In this document: positions 1 through 8,855 of the stretch, one piece after another | Layout: the number at the start of each line of letters is the position of its first letter | Position numbering within the stretch: the stretch's first letter is position 1 | Assembly: GCF_003316845.1 (NCBI RefSeq) | Contig: NZ_QMIK01000004.1 | Coordinates: 248,001-312,000, forward strand | Reading direction: 5' to 3' | DNA length: 64,000 nucleotides | Source of the DNA: Cognataquiflexum aquatile | GTDB taxonomy: Bacteria > Bacteroidota > Bacteroidia > Cytophagales > Cyclobacteriaceae | Translations under genes and position numbers: made by a program | The notes under the pieces: generated by a model | Seen by the model: the letters and a program-made list of their open reading frames with translations, nothing else | Database searches by the model: none | Told to the model about the DNA's origin: nothing

Positions 1-829
1 TGAACAAAGGCACGCCCGAAACAATGCAGACATAGATTCCTTCTTCTTTGTTTTCATTGTAATCGTTGGTAAATGCCCGCTCAGTTTCTTCATGCATGGT
101 GACTTGGTATTGAAGTTCTGTGAGTCTTTTCTTTAACTCTGAGTCAGAAGGTTTTTTGTATTTATCTTCCAATTTTACAGGCCAATGTTTTGCAATAAAT
201 GCATCCCTTCCCGAACCTGTTCTGTAAGCATAATACTCGGTCGGGTTCTTCTTATAATAATCCTGATGGTAATCTTCCGCCGGATAAAAGTTAGTAAACT
301 TGATCAAAGGAGTCACGATGGGTTTGTCAAATTTACCTGATTGGGAAAGCTTTTGAAGGGAAGTTTCTGCAGCCGCTTTTTGAATTTTGTCATGGTAAAA
401 TACTGCAGAAGTATATTGAAATCCCCTGTCATAAAAAGAACCGCCTTCGTCCGTGGGGTCAAATTGCTGCCAAAAAATTTCCAATATCTCCGAATAACTG
501 ATGATATCAGGATTAAATGTGACTTGTACAGATTCTCTGTGGGTTGTTTTTCCTCCTGATACATCCGAATAGGTTGGATTTTTTTCTTTGCCACCGGCAT
601 AGCCGGAAACCACAGATACAATACCGTCAACTCCCTCAAAAGGAGCTTCTATACACCAAAAGCATCCACCTGCAAAAGTGGCCAAAGCTGTAGGTCCATC
701 ATAAATTTCTTCAGGAGCATCGGAATTTTCACTTTTTTGTTTTCCATTTTCTGCCTTTGAGCAGGAAAACACCAAAAGACTGAAAGTAGGAATTAATACC
801 AGATAAAGGATTTTTTTTGAAAAGGCCAT
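1..829 (-). CDS. msrAB: Peptide methionine sulfoxide reductase MsrA-MsrB fusion lipoprotein (partial)
   Basis: The gene runs off the left edge; 276 residues are present from the ATG at 829. The N-terminus is a lipoprotein signal (hydrophobic stretch ending LLVFSC, lipid-anchor Cys near residue 23). An MsrA domain follows, with the catalytic GGCFWC motif near residues 53-58 and the YHQDYY motif typical of the family. After about residue 215 the sequence changes to an MsrB-like start ([24 protein letters not shown]), so the protein is an MsrA-MsrB fusion whose MsrB catalytic part lies outside the window. It would reduce both S- and R-methionine sulfoxide in envelope proteins. It is transcribed divergently from the barrel protein at 1108. 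Confidence 0.93.
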   Translation of the reverse strand, partial: MAFSKKILYLVLIPTFSLLVFSCSKAENGKQKSENSDAPEEIYDGPTALATFAGGCFWCIEAPFEGVDGIVSVVSGYAGGKEKNPTYSDVSGGKTTHRESVQVTFNPDIISYSEILEIFWQQFDPTDEGGSFYDRGFQYTSAVFYHDKIQKAAAETSLQKLSQSGKFDKPIVTPLIKFTNFYPAEDYHQDYYKKNPTEYYAYRTGSGRDAFIAKHWPVKLEDKYKKPSDSELKKRLTELQYQVTMHEETERAFTNDYNENKEEGIYVCIVSGVPLF

Positions 830-1107
830 GATCTTATTGACTGTTTTGATTATTGAATTTGAATGGGGCATGATTTTAGATAATTGGCATACTTGGGATT
901 CGGTTGCTGTCTATAAAGACAATTGAATAACGACATTTTCTGGACATTCAAATTATACAAGAATCCGGAAGATATACGTTTACTAACAGCAAATCAGATG
1001 AATGTGTTTGCAAAGATTAACAATTGCTCAAAAAAGAATTGTCAGATATGCGTCAACCATGACATCATTTGCTGAAAATATATTTCAATTCACATAAACC
1101 AACTATT

Positions 1108-1686
1108 ATGAAAACTACATTGAAAGCAAGCGTAATCATGTTTGTCCTGATGGTATTCTGCCATTCAGGGTATTCTCAAACCAGTGGAGGGTTTGGAATC
1201 AAAGGAGGATTAAATTACAATTCAAACGGACAGTATTTTAAGGATGCTGAGGCGATTTGGGGATCTCCAAAAAATAACCTTGGCTACCATTTGGGATTAT
1301 TCGGGAAGGTAAATGCAGGACCTGTTTTTCTCAGACCGGAACTTAATTATACCAATTTAAAATCAGAAATCAATTCAGTCCAACTGCAAACCCAAAGACT
1401 TGATGCTCCGGTTTTGGTAGGAATCAATCTTCTCGGGCCTCTGGTTTCGGTATTCGCAGGGCCTTCTTTCCATTACTACATAGAAGACGAGTTGCGGGAC
1501 TTCGAATATGACAAATTCAATGCAGGGTATCAATTTGGAATCGGACTCAATCTTGGGAATGTCGGATTGGATCTCAGGTATGAGAGAGTTCTAAACGGGC
1601 AAACCGTAGACATTGATAATGTCTTCACAGGAGATGGTGATTTCAGATTCCAACAATTGATGCTTGGCCTATCATTTAAATTTTAA
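1108..1686 (+). CDS. Outer-membrane beta-barrel protein (PorT/OmpA-barrel type)
   Basis: 192 residues. The first 23 residues are a signal peptide ending near SGYSQ, as in many Bacteroidota secreted proteins. The mature part alternates glycine and aromatic residues (GGFGIKGGLNYN, FAGPSFHYY, GLDLRYERVL) and ends in FKF, the pattern of an eight-stranded outer-membrane barrel of the PorT/OMP_b-brl_2 kind. I chose the ATG at 1108 rather than an in-frame codon at 1069 because it places the signal peptide at the N-terminus. The gene stands alone and is closed by a strong hairpin terminator. Its cargo or ligand is unknown. Confidence 0.82.
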   Translation: MKTTLKASVIMFVLMVFCHSGYSQTSGGFGIKGGLNYNSNGQYFKDAEAIWGSPKNNLGYHLGLFGKVNAGPVFLRPELNYTNLKSEINSVQLQTQRLDAPVLVGINLLGPLVSVFAGPSFHYYIEDELRDFEYDKFNAGYQFGIGLNLGNVGLDLRYERVLNGQTVDIDNVFTGDGDFRFQQLMLGLSFKF

Positions 1687-1708
1687 TTACTCCAAAATCC
1701 ATTTGTTA

Positions 1709-1737
1709 AATCCCCTAGCCTCTAGGGGATTTTTTTA
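1709..1737 (+). terminator. Rho-independent terminator of the barrel gene
   Basis: A perfect 10-bp stem (AATCCCCTAG / CTAGGGGATT) with a 3-nt loop is followed by a run of T residues, 22 bp after the stop codon. Confidence 0.88.
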
Positions 1738-1791
1738 TTTGTTTAAACCTTATTTTCTATATCTTGGTCTTATCTCAAACCCATAAGGCCC

Positions 1792-4494
1792 ATGAAACCA
1801 CTTTTACCCATAATTCTTTTTTCAGCGATGCTTACTGTTTTTTCCTCCTGCCAAAAGGAAGAGGAAAAATTTGTCACTGAAAAGCCGGAGGATAGCCGCT
1901 TTACCAAAGTCGCTTTGGTGGAAAAACTGGATGAACCCATGGAATTGGAGGTGCTTAGTGATGGTAGGGTGATATTCATTGAGAGAAAAGGGAGAGTCAA
2001 AATGTATGAGCCCTCTAATGGAGGAACCAAAGAAATCGGTTATCTGAACGTTTACTTTGATGGGGAAGATGGTTTGTTGGGAATGGCAAAGGATCCCAGC
2101 TTTGATAAGAATAATTGGATTTACCTTTATTATGCTCCTGTAGGAACTGTCAGCATCAACCGTTTGTCAAGATTTACGCTTGTAGATGACATGATAGACA
2201 TGACATCTGAAAAAATCATGTTGGAGATTCCCCATTTTAGGGGCTGTTGCCATAGTGGTGGCTCTATTGAGTTTGACAATAAAGGGAATCTTTTCCTTTC
2301 ACTAGGCGATGACACCACTCCTTTCGAATCTGACAGCTACAATCCCATCGATGAGCGAAAAGGAAGGCCCGAAAACGTCGACGCACAGAGAAGTTCCGGC
2401 AATAGCAATGACCTTCGTGGAGGGATATTGAGAATTACACCTCAGCCCGACGGGACATATACTATACCTGAGGGCAACCTTTTTCCTGCAGGAACTCCTG
2501 ATACCCGTCCTGAGATTTATGTCAAGGGAAATAGAAACCCCTTCAGAATTTCGGTTGATCAAAAGAACGGGTATTTATATTGGGGAGAAGTCGGACCTGA
2601 TGCCACAAAAGACAGTCTTCAAAGAGGGCCAAGAGGTTACGATGAAGTCAATCAAGCCAAGAAAGCAGGCTTCTTTGGATGGCCATACTTGATTGCAAAC
2701 AATAAGCCGTATTGGTATTATGATTTTGAAAAGCAGCAAAGCATTTTTGAATATGATCCCAAGGCACCGGTCAACAATTCTCCAAACAATACCGGAGTCA
2801 AGCAACTTCCGCCCGCCCAACCGGCATTTATCTGGTATCCATATGCTGACTCTGAGGATTTTCCCCAATTGGGTTCAGGAGGGCGGAATGCCATGGCAGG
2901 ACCTGTTTACTACCATGACTTGTTTCCAAAGACAGACGTGAAATTTCCAAAATACTATCATGGTAAACTGTTTATCTATGATTGGATGCGGAACTGGATT
3001 TTCACAGTCAGCATGGATGAGAATTCCGATTTGGATTCCATGGAAAGGTTTCTTCCCAGTGTAGTTTTTGATAAGCCGGTGGACATGCAGTTTGGACCCG
3101 ACGGTTCTCTTTATGTGCTCGAATATGGGACTTATTGGGCGGCTCAAAATGACGATTCAGGTTTGTTCAAAATAGAATTCAGTGCCGGAAACAGAAAGCC
3201 CGTGGCCAAAGCGGCTGCGGATAAAAACCAGGGAGCAGCGCCCTTGACCGTTCAATTCTCCAGTGAAGGGAGCATGGATTTTGATGAAGGAGACAGCTTG
3301 TTGATCTATGAATGGGATTTTGAAGGAACAGGGAAAATACAGTCGCGAGAACAAAATCCGACATTCACCTTTAAAAAAACGGGAATTTTCAAACCGACTC
3401 TGACCGTCAAAGACAGTGAAGGGAAAATTGCCACTTATCAATTGGAAGTTTCGGTGGGCAATGAGCCTCCGGTAATTTCAATTCAAATGGATAACAACCA
3501 ATCATTTTATTGGGGAAATCCTTCGATTGATTACCATGTGACTGTCACAGACCGTGAGGATGGTGTCATTACAGAGGATAAGATCATGGTCACGTGGGAT
3601 TATTTGAAAAATGGTTTCGATAGGGTGGAAGCCGCGGAAGGGCATCAGCAGGAAATGTCTTCAGTTAGTTTATTGGGTCAGAATCTGACTGTCAAGAGTG
3701 GTTGCAATGCCTGCCATGGCATTGACAATCCATCCATTGGTCCAAGTTATGCAACAGTGGCAGCCAAATATGAAAGTGATCCATCAGGCAAAAACTATCT
3801 TGTAAAGAAAATCACCAATGGTGGAGGGGGTGTTTGGGGTGAGCGACAGATGCCAAGCCATTCCCACCTATCCCAAGGAGACATTGGTGAAATGGTAGAG
3901 TATATTCTTTCCTTGTCTCCAAACCGGCAATCCAATCCCAAAAACCGGATTGCGGCGAAAGGCGTTTTGAGTTTAAACCAACATGCCAAAGGGACTTTGA
4001 GTGGAACCTACCTCCTGACAGTAAGCTATCAGGATAAAGGGGCAAATGGTATCTCTCCCATTTTGAGAAGGGATCAGATAGTGCTGAGAAATCCGATGCT
4101 TCAGGCTGCTGATGCTGATTATTTCAAAGGAACTGCAAAAGCCAATTGGGAGGATTCAAAATTGGTCAAGTTTACCGAGAACTTATCCTACATTGGATTC
4201 AGTGACATTGATCTTAGAGACGTGAGAAGATTGGTCTTTTCTATAGATCCCAATAAAAAAACAGGGTGGTTTGAGGTAAGGGTTGGCGGAATAGGTGGAA
4301 AAATTGTCGGAAAGACACCGGTTTTAAATGAAGATAACAGGCCAAAAAACAATCGGGATAAATGGTTTGATTACAGTCTGCAAATAGAAGAAACGAATGG
4401 AAGGGAAGATTTGTACATTATTTTCCAGACTGAAACAGGGGTAGATATTTGGGGCTCATTTCTGATGAACACTGTCAGTTTTAAACCTGATTGA
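1792..4494 (+). CDS. PQQ-type sugar dehydrogenase / PKD / cytochrome c lipoprotein
   Basis: 900 residues with a lipoprotein signal (anchor Cys near residue 20, motif VFSSC). Residues about 35-460 match the six-bladed glucose/sorbosone dehydrogenase family (LFLSLGDD, VKGNRNPFRIS, DMQFGPDGSLYVLEYG). Residues about 470-560 form a PKD domain (YEWDFEGTG). Residues about 620-710 form a c-type cytochrome with heme motif CNACH at 638-642 and a likely axial Met near 690 (ERQMPSH). The last 170 residues resemble a carbohydrate-binding (CBM6-like) module. Family knowledge suggests oxidation of a sugar or sugar alcohol in the envelope, with electrons passed to the attached heme; the true substrate and cofactor are not shown by the sequence. 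Confidence 0.87.
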   Translation: MKPLLPIILFSAMLTVFSSCQKEEEKFVTEKPEDSRFTKVALVEKLDEPMELEVLSDGRVIFIERKGRVKMYEPSNGGTKEIGYLNVYFDGEDGLLGMAKDPSFDKNNWIYLYYAPVGTVSINRLSRFTLVDDMIDMTSEKIMLEIPHFRGCCHSGGSIEFDNKGNLFLSLGDDTTPFESDSYNPIDERKGRPENVDAQRSSGNSNDLRGGILRITPQPDGTYTIPEGNLFPAGTPDTRPEIYVKGNRNPFRISVDQKNGYLYWGEVGPDATKDSLQRGPRGYDEVNQAKKAGFFGWPYLIANNKPYWYYDFEKQQSIFEYDPKAPVNNSPNNTGVKQLPPAQPAFIWYPYADSEDFPQLGSGGRNAMAGPVYYHDLFPKTDVKFPKYYHGKLFIYDWMRNWIFTVSMDENSDLDSMERFLPSVVFDKPVDMQFGPDGSLYVLEYGTYWAAQNDDSGLFKIEFSAGNRKPVAKAAADKNQGAAPLTVQFSSEGSMDFDEGDSLLIYEWDFEGTGKIQSREQNPTFTFKKTGIFKPTLTVKDSEGKIATYQLEVSVGNEPPVISIQMDNNQSFYWGNPSIDYHVTVTDREDGVITEDKIMVTWDYLKNGFDRVEAAEGHQQEMSSVSLLGQNLTVKSGCNACHGIDNPSIGPSYATVAAKYESDPSGKNYLVKKITNGGGGVWGERQMPSHSHLSQGDIGEMVEYILSLSPNRQSNPKNRIAAKGVLSLNQHAKGTLSGTYLLTVSYQDKGANGISPILRRDQIVLRNPMLQAADADYFKGTAKANWEDSKLVKFTENLSYIGFSDIDLRDVRRLVFSIDPNKKTGWFEVRVGGIGGKIVGKTPVLNEDNRPKNNRDKWFDYSLQIEETNGREDLYIIFQTETGVDIWGSFLMNTVSFKPD

Positions 4495-4530
4495 AAAATA
4501 GTGATACAGAGAATGAAAAAGTAAATAAAA

Positions 4531-4565
4531 CAATAAAACCGGCTTTCGGCCGGTTTTATTGTTTT
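4531..4565. terminator. Bidirectional terminator between convergent genes
   Basis: A 13-bp perfect stem (CAATAAAACCGGC / GCCGGTTTTATTG) has A/T runs on both flanks. It lies between the dehydrogenase stop (4494) and the stop of the convergent Cas6 gene (4564), so it can end both transcripts. Confidence 0.85.
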
Positions 4566-5433
4566 AAAGTTCCTCTTGTCCTTCTTCCATTTCCCCGGAC
4601 TTAGGTCTGTCTTGGGCTTTGTAAGGAATGAAACCTTCTCTTTTGAACTTGTAGGGTTCAGCGCGTTGGTTGGGAGCATGGTTTGCAAGGTCTAGCATAC
4701 CAAATCCTTTGTGGGTGAAAGCACCCAATCCGCACTTAAACACAAAATCTTGTACCTCTGGAGCAGCATATAGTGTAAAAGGTAAAGTATACCCTCTTAC
4801 TTCATATTTGACATCCATGTCGTAGACGGAGTAGATTCTAGCAAATTTCTTTTGCTGTTCTCTCAACTTATTTACATAATTCATGTCAGGTACAACTTGG
4901 AATTTGTAGAATGACTCCATTTGTTCTTGGTTGTACCATCCTGATCTTTCCATCCTTGTCAAGGTAGATTCATACAACAGGTCAGAAAATTCATCTGTAT
5001 CCGGGTTGATAAATCTTTTTCCTGATTCATCATTGAAGGCAGGTGTCAACAATACCAATGGAGAGATACAAACAAATTTGTTTGATACTTCCAATGTTGG
5101 TTCCGTTTCCTGTTCTGTGTACTCAGGGGAAAGGATAAGGTTTCCTAACTCAATTTTGGGAGTTTCGAATACCTGCTCCAGCAAATAGTCCATAAATTCT
5201 TCATTGGGTGATGAAAGCACTAGAGTGACTAAGCTCGAGTAGTAGTGAAGTCCGCTTCGACTTACTTTGGTCTGACCTTTAAGACCAGAGAAATTGAAGT
5301 AATTGTAGTTAAAAAATTCCTCCCTGCCGCCTTTTACAATCAATCCTTTCAGGAATTGAGCCAAGATGTACTGGTGATGGAAAGGTAAATAAGCACCTTT
5401 GTTTTTTAACGAAAATATTAATCTTATTCTCAC
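4564..5433 (-). CDS. cas6: Orphan Cas6-family CRISPR endoribonuclease-like protein
   Basis: 289 residues from a GTG start; no in-frame ATG precedes it before a stop. The RAMP fold of Cas6 is recognisable. The N-terminal strand-helix YLPFHHQYILAQFLKGLI (residues 15-32) resembles the YNHQYYLQGLIYNAI segment recalled from Pyrococcus Cas6. A central FVCISPLVLLTP strand follows, and the C-terminal glycine-rich RNA-binding loop reads GLGAFTHKGFGM. About 40 polar residues extend beyond that loop. From memory, Pyrococcus Cas6 has a catalytic His (His46) in a segment after helix 1. Here that segment is shortened and has no His between residues 21 and 62, so cleavage activity is uncertain. No other cas gene or repeat array lies in the window. 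It has its own -7 promoter element. Confidence 0.82.
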   Translation of the reverse strand: MRIRLIFSLKNKGAYLPFHHQYILAQFLKGLIVKGGREEFFNYNYFNFSGLKGQTKVSRSGLHYYSSLVTLVLSSPNEEFMDYLLEQVFETPKIELGNLILSPEYTEQETEPTLEVSNKFVCISPLVLLTPAFNDESGKRFINPDTDEFSDLLYESTLTRMERSGWYNQEQMESFYKFQVVPDMNYVNKLREQQKKFARIYSVYDMDVKYEVRGYTLPFTLYAAPEVQDFVFKCGLGAFTHKGFGMLDLANHAPNQRAEPYKFKREGFIPYKAQDRPKSGEMEEGQEEL

Positions 5434-5510
5434 GGGTTTATTAAAAATAGAAATGAAACAATTATTTAAACTTGGTAATTAATCATTATTCTCAATTATC
5501 ACGGTTCTTG

Positions 5511-5518
5511 CAAAAGTA
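5511..5518 (-). promoter_or_regulatory. Putative -7 promoter element of cas6
   Basis: On the minus strand the sequence reads TACTTTTG, matching the Bacteroidota -7 consensus TAnnTTTG, about 78 bp upstream of the GTG start. No clear TTTG -33 element is present. It suggests that cas6 can be transcribed separately from ychF. Confidence 0.42.
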
Positions 5519-5540
5519 CAAATTAATTTCTTGAAACTTG

Positions 5541-6638
5541 TTATACATTGAATCTAAAATGCATTATATCTCCGTCTTGAACCACGTATTCTTTGCCCTC
5601 AATCGATATTTTTCCATTTTCCCTACATGCGGCCTCCGATTTATACATTTCATAGTCAGAAAGTTTGATTACCTCTGCTTTGATGAATCCTCTTTCAAAA
5701 TCTGTGTGGATCACTCCTGCAGCTTGGGGAGCCTTCCATCCTTTTTTGATTGTCCACGCACGGACTTCCTGAACCCCCGCAGTGAAATAAGTGATCAAAT
5801 CAAGCAATTTATACGCCCCTGAGATCAATTTGTTTAAGCCGCTTTCGTCCAGTCCATATTCTCCCAAAAACATGGCTTTTTCATCTGCATCGTCCAATTC
5901 AGCGATTTGAGACTCAATTGCCGCACAGAGAATGATGACATCTGCGTTCTCTTCTTTTACTTTTTCTCTCAGTTGGTCCACATATTTATTGCCGGTCAAA
6001 AGACTTTTTTCATCCACATTGGCTACATACAGCACAGGCTTGATGGTCAAAAGATGTAAGTCTCTGACAGCTTCAAATTCCTCTTTGTCAATGGAAACAG
6101 CCCTGGCGTTTTTTCCTGCTTCGAGCTCTGATTTGAATGTTTGAAGAACTTCAAGGTCTTTTCGGGCCCTTGCATCTCCTGATTTTGCAATTTTTTCTAT
6201 CCTTGCGATTTTTTTGTCTATTGATTCCAAATCTTTGAGCTGAAGTTCGGTATCGATTACCTCTTTGTCAAATTCCGGATCTACTCCTCCTGCCACGTGT
6301 ACAATGTTTTCATCATCAAAGCACCTGATCACATGAATGACTGCATCTACTTCCCTGATGTTTGCAAGAAACTTATTCCCTAAACCTTCCCCTTTGCTTG
6401 CTCCTTTTACAAGTCCGGCGATATCAACAAACTCAATTACAGTAGGAACGACACGGTTGGGATTTACAAGCTTTTCTAAAACCGCCAAGCGCTGATCCGG
6501 CACGGTGACTACACCGACATTTGGTTCTATTGTACAAAAAGGAAAGTTGGCAGCTTCAGCTTTTGCAGCAGAAAGTGCATTGAATAAAGTTGATTTTCCA
6601 ACGTTGGGTAAGCCAACGATGCCACATTGTAAAGCCAT
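5541..6638 (-). CDS. ychF: Redox-regulated ATPase YchF (Obg family)
   Basis: 365 residues, the usual length. The P-loop is GLPNVGKST near residues 8-16, followed by DIAGLVKGASKGEGLGN (G3 region). The specificity motif is non-canonical (NVDE rather than NKxD), as in YchF proteins, which prefer ATP over GTP. The C-terminal TGS domain includes FTAGVQEVRAWTIKKGWKAP and ends HFRFNV. YchF binds ribosomes and acts in oxidative-stress and translation control in other bacteria. It starts 13 bp after the stop of the upstream AI-2E permease gene, so the two probably share a transcript. Confidence 0.97.
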   Translation of the reverse strand: MALQCGIVGLPNVGKSTLFNALSAAKAEAANFPFCTIEPNVGVVTVPDQRLAVLEKLVNPNRVVPTVIEFVDIAGLVKGASKGEGLGNKFLANIREVDAVIHVIRCFDDENIVHVAGGVDPEFDKEVIDTELQLKDLESIDKKIARIEKIAKSGDARARKDLEVLQTFKSELEAGKNARAVSIDKEEFEAVRDLHLLTIKPVLYVANVDEKSLLTGNKYVDQLREKVKEENADVIILCAAIESQIAELDDADEKAMFLGEYGLDESGLNKLISGAYKLLDLITYFTAGVQEVRAWTIKKGWKAPQAAGVIHTDFERGFIKAEVIKLSDYEMYKSEAACRENGKISIEGKEYVVQDGDIMHFRFNV

Positions 6639-6651
6639 TTAAGATTGTTTT

Positions 6652-7734
6652 TTACATTTTAAAGATTCGGTATTCACGGTATCCCCTGTAAAATTCCAAT
6701 ACCGACACCCTGAAAATGGTGTAAACCGGTATTGCAAAGATCATCCCAAGGATACCGGCGATTTTCGCACCGGCAAAGATAATCACAAAAATTTCAAGAG
6801 GATGTGCTTTTACAGATTTGGAGAAAATCACTGGTTGCAAAATGATATTGTCAGTCAATTGGACGACTCCAAAAACCGAAAGTATTTTGATTACCATAAA
6901 TGTTATTTCATTGGAGTTCTCAAAATTTCCTGTAGAAATTCCTACAATAACCCCAAAAGTAGCCCCTAGAATAGGTCCTGCATAAGGAATCAGATTTGCC
7001 ACAGCTGCAAACATGGCGATAGTCAAAGCATAATCAATTTCCATCAATGTAAGTCCGATTGCAGCCAAGGAGAAAATGCAGGTGATTTGGATCAAAAGCC
7101 CGACTAAATAATTGGAAAGCAGTTTTTCAACTTTATTGAATGTAGATACTGATAATTCGAAATAGGAATTGGGAATGAGGTCCATGATATTCCTTCTTAG
7201 GAGACCATTTTCAAGCAACAAAAAGAAGGAAATAAAACTGACGGCCATGACACCTATCAAAAAAGAACTTGTGGTATTGACCACAGTATTGACAATGCCC
7301 TGATAATTGATCGACCCAAAACTTGATATCAGTGTTTCTCTGACTTGGAGTATCAAGAATCCTGGATCGCTTTTGACCAATCCAAATTTGATCAATAAGT
7401 CCTCGATTTTTCCAACCGGGTTTTGGATCTGCTCATACAGGAAATCCGGGTCATAAGATGAAATCACCTGAATCTGCGCGCTGATCAGGGGAATAAAAAG
7501 TAAACTGATCAGAAAAATCAAAGTCAACACTATTCCAAAAGAAAACAAAATGGCAAGCCATCTTGGTGTATGCTGCCCGATGATATGAAATGAATTGATC
7601 CTGTTGGTCAAAGGCCGTAAGATAGCCGCTAATACCAAAGAGAAGATAAAATAAAAGGTGATGTTTGAAAAATACCAGCCAATGGCAAAAAGAAGGACAA
7701 TAAAAAATAAAATGGCAATGATAGGCTTTTTCAT
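6652..7734 (-). CDS. AI-2E family membrane transporter (first copy)
   Basis: 360 residues with about eight membrane segments arranged as in the AI-2E/TqsA/PerM family: two N-terminal hairpins, a periplasmic stretch around residues 80-150, and a conserved C-terminal block containing NLIPYAGPILG and GAKIAGILGMIFAIPVYTIF. Substrates of this family are mostly unproven; some members export autoinducer-2, others act as Na+/H+ antiporters. I chose the ATG at 7734, not an upstream TTG, because it places the first membrane segment normally. A second member lies at 19691-20776. Confidence 0.9.
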   Translation of the reverse strand: MKKPIIAILFFIVLLFAIGWYFSNITFYFIFSLVLAAILRPLTNRINSFHIIGQHTPRWLAILFSFGIVLTLIFLISLLFIPLISAQIQVISSYDPDFLYEQIQNPVGKIEDLLIKFGLVKSDPGFLILQVRETLISSFGSINYQGIVNTVVNTTSSFLIGVMAVSFISFFLLLENGLLRRNIMDLIPNSYFELSVSTFNKVEKLLSNYLVGLLIQITCIFSLAAIGLTLMEIDYALTIAMFAAVANLIPYAGPILGATFGVIVGISTGNFENSNEITFMVIKILSVFGVVQLTDNIILQPVIFSKSVKAHPLEIFVIIFAGAKIAGILGMIFAIPVYTIFRVSVLEFYRGYREYRIFKM

Positions 7735-7855
7735 AAGTAACAGAAATATAGGAAAAAGAAACAATCACAATGATATCTTTCAAAGTGGATTGTCCAAAAT
7801 CCCATTAAGATTCCTTGAAATTGTTTCTTTTTCCTTATGATTTAAAAAATCGGGA

Positions 7856-8185
7856 CTATTCCCACTTCAGCTCGTCATCAAATTCAGTTTCTGATTCCTC
7901 GACATCATATTGTGAGAAATCGACTTCAGGCATTAGGTCATTCTTGACATGGTCCACAGCGCTTTGCAAAGCTTCGATGAATTTTCCGAAATCTTCTTTG
8001 TAAAGAAATATTTTGTGTTTTTCAAAAACAAAAGTGTCGCCCTGCATCCTTCTTTTGCTTTCTGTGATGGTAAGGTAATAGTCGTTTGATTTCGTTGATT
8101 TTACATCAAAAAAGTAAGTCCTCTTACCTGCTTTCACTCTTTTTGAGAAGATTTCTTCTCTGTCATTTCCTCTGTGATCTTCCAC
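7856..8185 (-). CDS. PUR-alpha-like ssDNA/RNA-binding protein (DUF3276)
   Basis: 109 residues from a GTG start; the upstream frame holds no ATG before a stop. The core (EEIFSKRVKAGKRTYFFDVK, NDYYLTITESKR, then KHKIFLYKEDFGKFIEAL) is the PUR repeat of the DUF3276 family, found across Bacteroidota and in Borrelia. The positive and aromatic beta-sheet fits single-stranded nucleic-acid binding. The C-terminus is acidic (DVEESETEFDDELKWE). It lies 121 bp upstream of the AI-2E gene on the same strand and may be its own unit. Its target nucleic acids are unknown. Confidence 0.9.
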   Translation of the reverse strand: MEDHRGNDREEIFSKRVKAGKRTYFFDVKSTKSNDYYLTITESKRRMQGDTFVFEKHKIFLYKEDFGKFIEALQSAVDHVKNDLMPEVDFSQYDVEESETEFDDELKWE

Positions 8186-8338
8186 TTGCCAAAGTTTATG
8201 TTTGATATAGGTTTTTATTTTGAGGACAAGTTAAATCAATTCAAAAATCATATTCAAGGGATTTTCTAGTTTTTTTTAATTGAGGATAAGGTTTCATGGA
8301 TTATTGGATCAATTCTGCCATTCAATCCTGATCAAAAC

Positions 8339-8365
8339 AAAAAAAGAGGGGATTCCCCTCTTTTT
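8339..8365 (-). terminator. Terminator of the ferredoxin gene
   Basis: GAGGGG / CCCCTC stem (8346-8351 with 8355-8360) flanked by A and T runs, directly next to the ferredoxin stop codon. On the minus strand it reads as a GC stem followed by a T run. Confidence 0.75.
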
Positions 8366-8711
8366 ATTCTCCATGCATATGAATCTTTTTGCCCATCAGA
8401 TCTTCCTCCGTTTCCCTGTGGTCCGGATCGTCTACACAACAATCCACCGGACATACCGCGGCGCACTGTGGCTCCTCATGAAATCCGGTACATTCCGTAC
8501 ATTTTTCAGTGACTATATAGTAAAACTCGTCAGATCTTGGTTCTTGTTTTTCATTGGCATCAATCACAGACCCATCAGGAAGGGTCACTTCTTTTAGCTT
8601 GGTACCGCCAGCCCAAGTCCACGATATGCCACCTTCGTAAATGGCGGTATTAGGACATTCTGGTTCGCAGGCACCACAGTTGATGCACTCATCGGTTATC
8701 ATTATAGCCAT
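8364..8711 (-). CDS. 2[4Fe-4S] ferredoxin, Allochromatium (Alvin) type
   Basis: 115 residues. The first cluster motif is [12 protein letters not shown] (C-x2-C-x2-C-x3-C). The second is C-x2-C-x8-C-x3-C ([18 protein letters not shown]), the eight-residue insertion typical of Alvin-type low-potential ferredoxins. The middle segment (residues 28-65) is longer than in clostridial ferredoxins. It is a soluble electron carrier. It is divergently paired with a LuxC-like acyl-CoA reductase about 145 bp away; I infer, without proof, that they may be linked in redox metabolism. Confidence 0.93.
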   Translation of the reverse strand: MAIMITDECINCGACEPECPNTAIYEGGISWTWAGGTKLKEVTLPDGSVIDANEKQEPRSDEFYYIVTEKCTECTGFHEEPQCAAVCPVDCCVDDPDHRETEEDLMGKKIHMHGE

Positions 8712-8829
8712 AATCCTCTTTTTTTGTTGCCCAAAATTAACATGGAATTAACCATTCCTGCAATAAAAAGTTGTCATGCTAAGTAATTTATTTTCATTCG
8801 GCCAAAAATCATTATTGTTTTGATTTGGA

Positions 8830-8837
8830 TATCTTTG
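8830..8837 (+). promoter_or_regulatory. Putative -7 element for the acyl-CoA reductase gene
   Basis: TATCTTTG matches TAnnTTTG and lies 19 bp before the ATG. No -33 TTTG at the expected distance, so this is a partial match. Confidence 0.35.
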
Positions 8838-8855
8838 CCAAAATTACCGAAAACA

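Noticed and set aside
4531-4565. Inverted repeat next to cas6 as a CRISPR repeat or leader
   Set aside because: Single copy, T-flanked, between convergent stops; it is a terminator. No array was seen near it.
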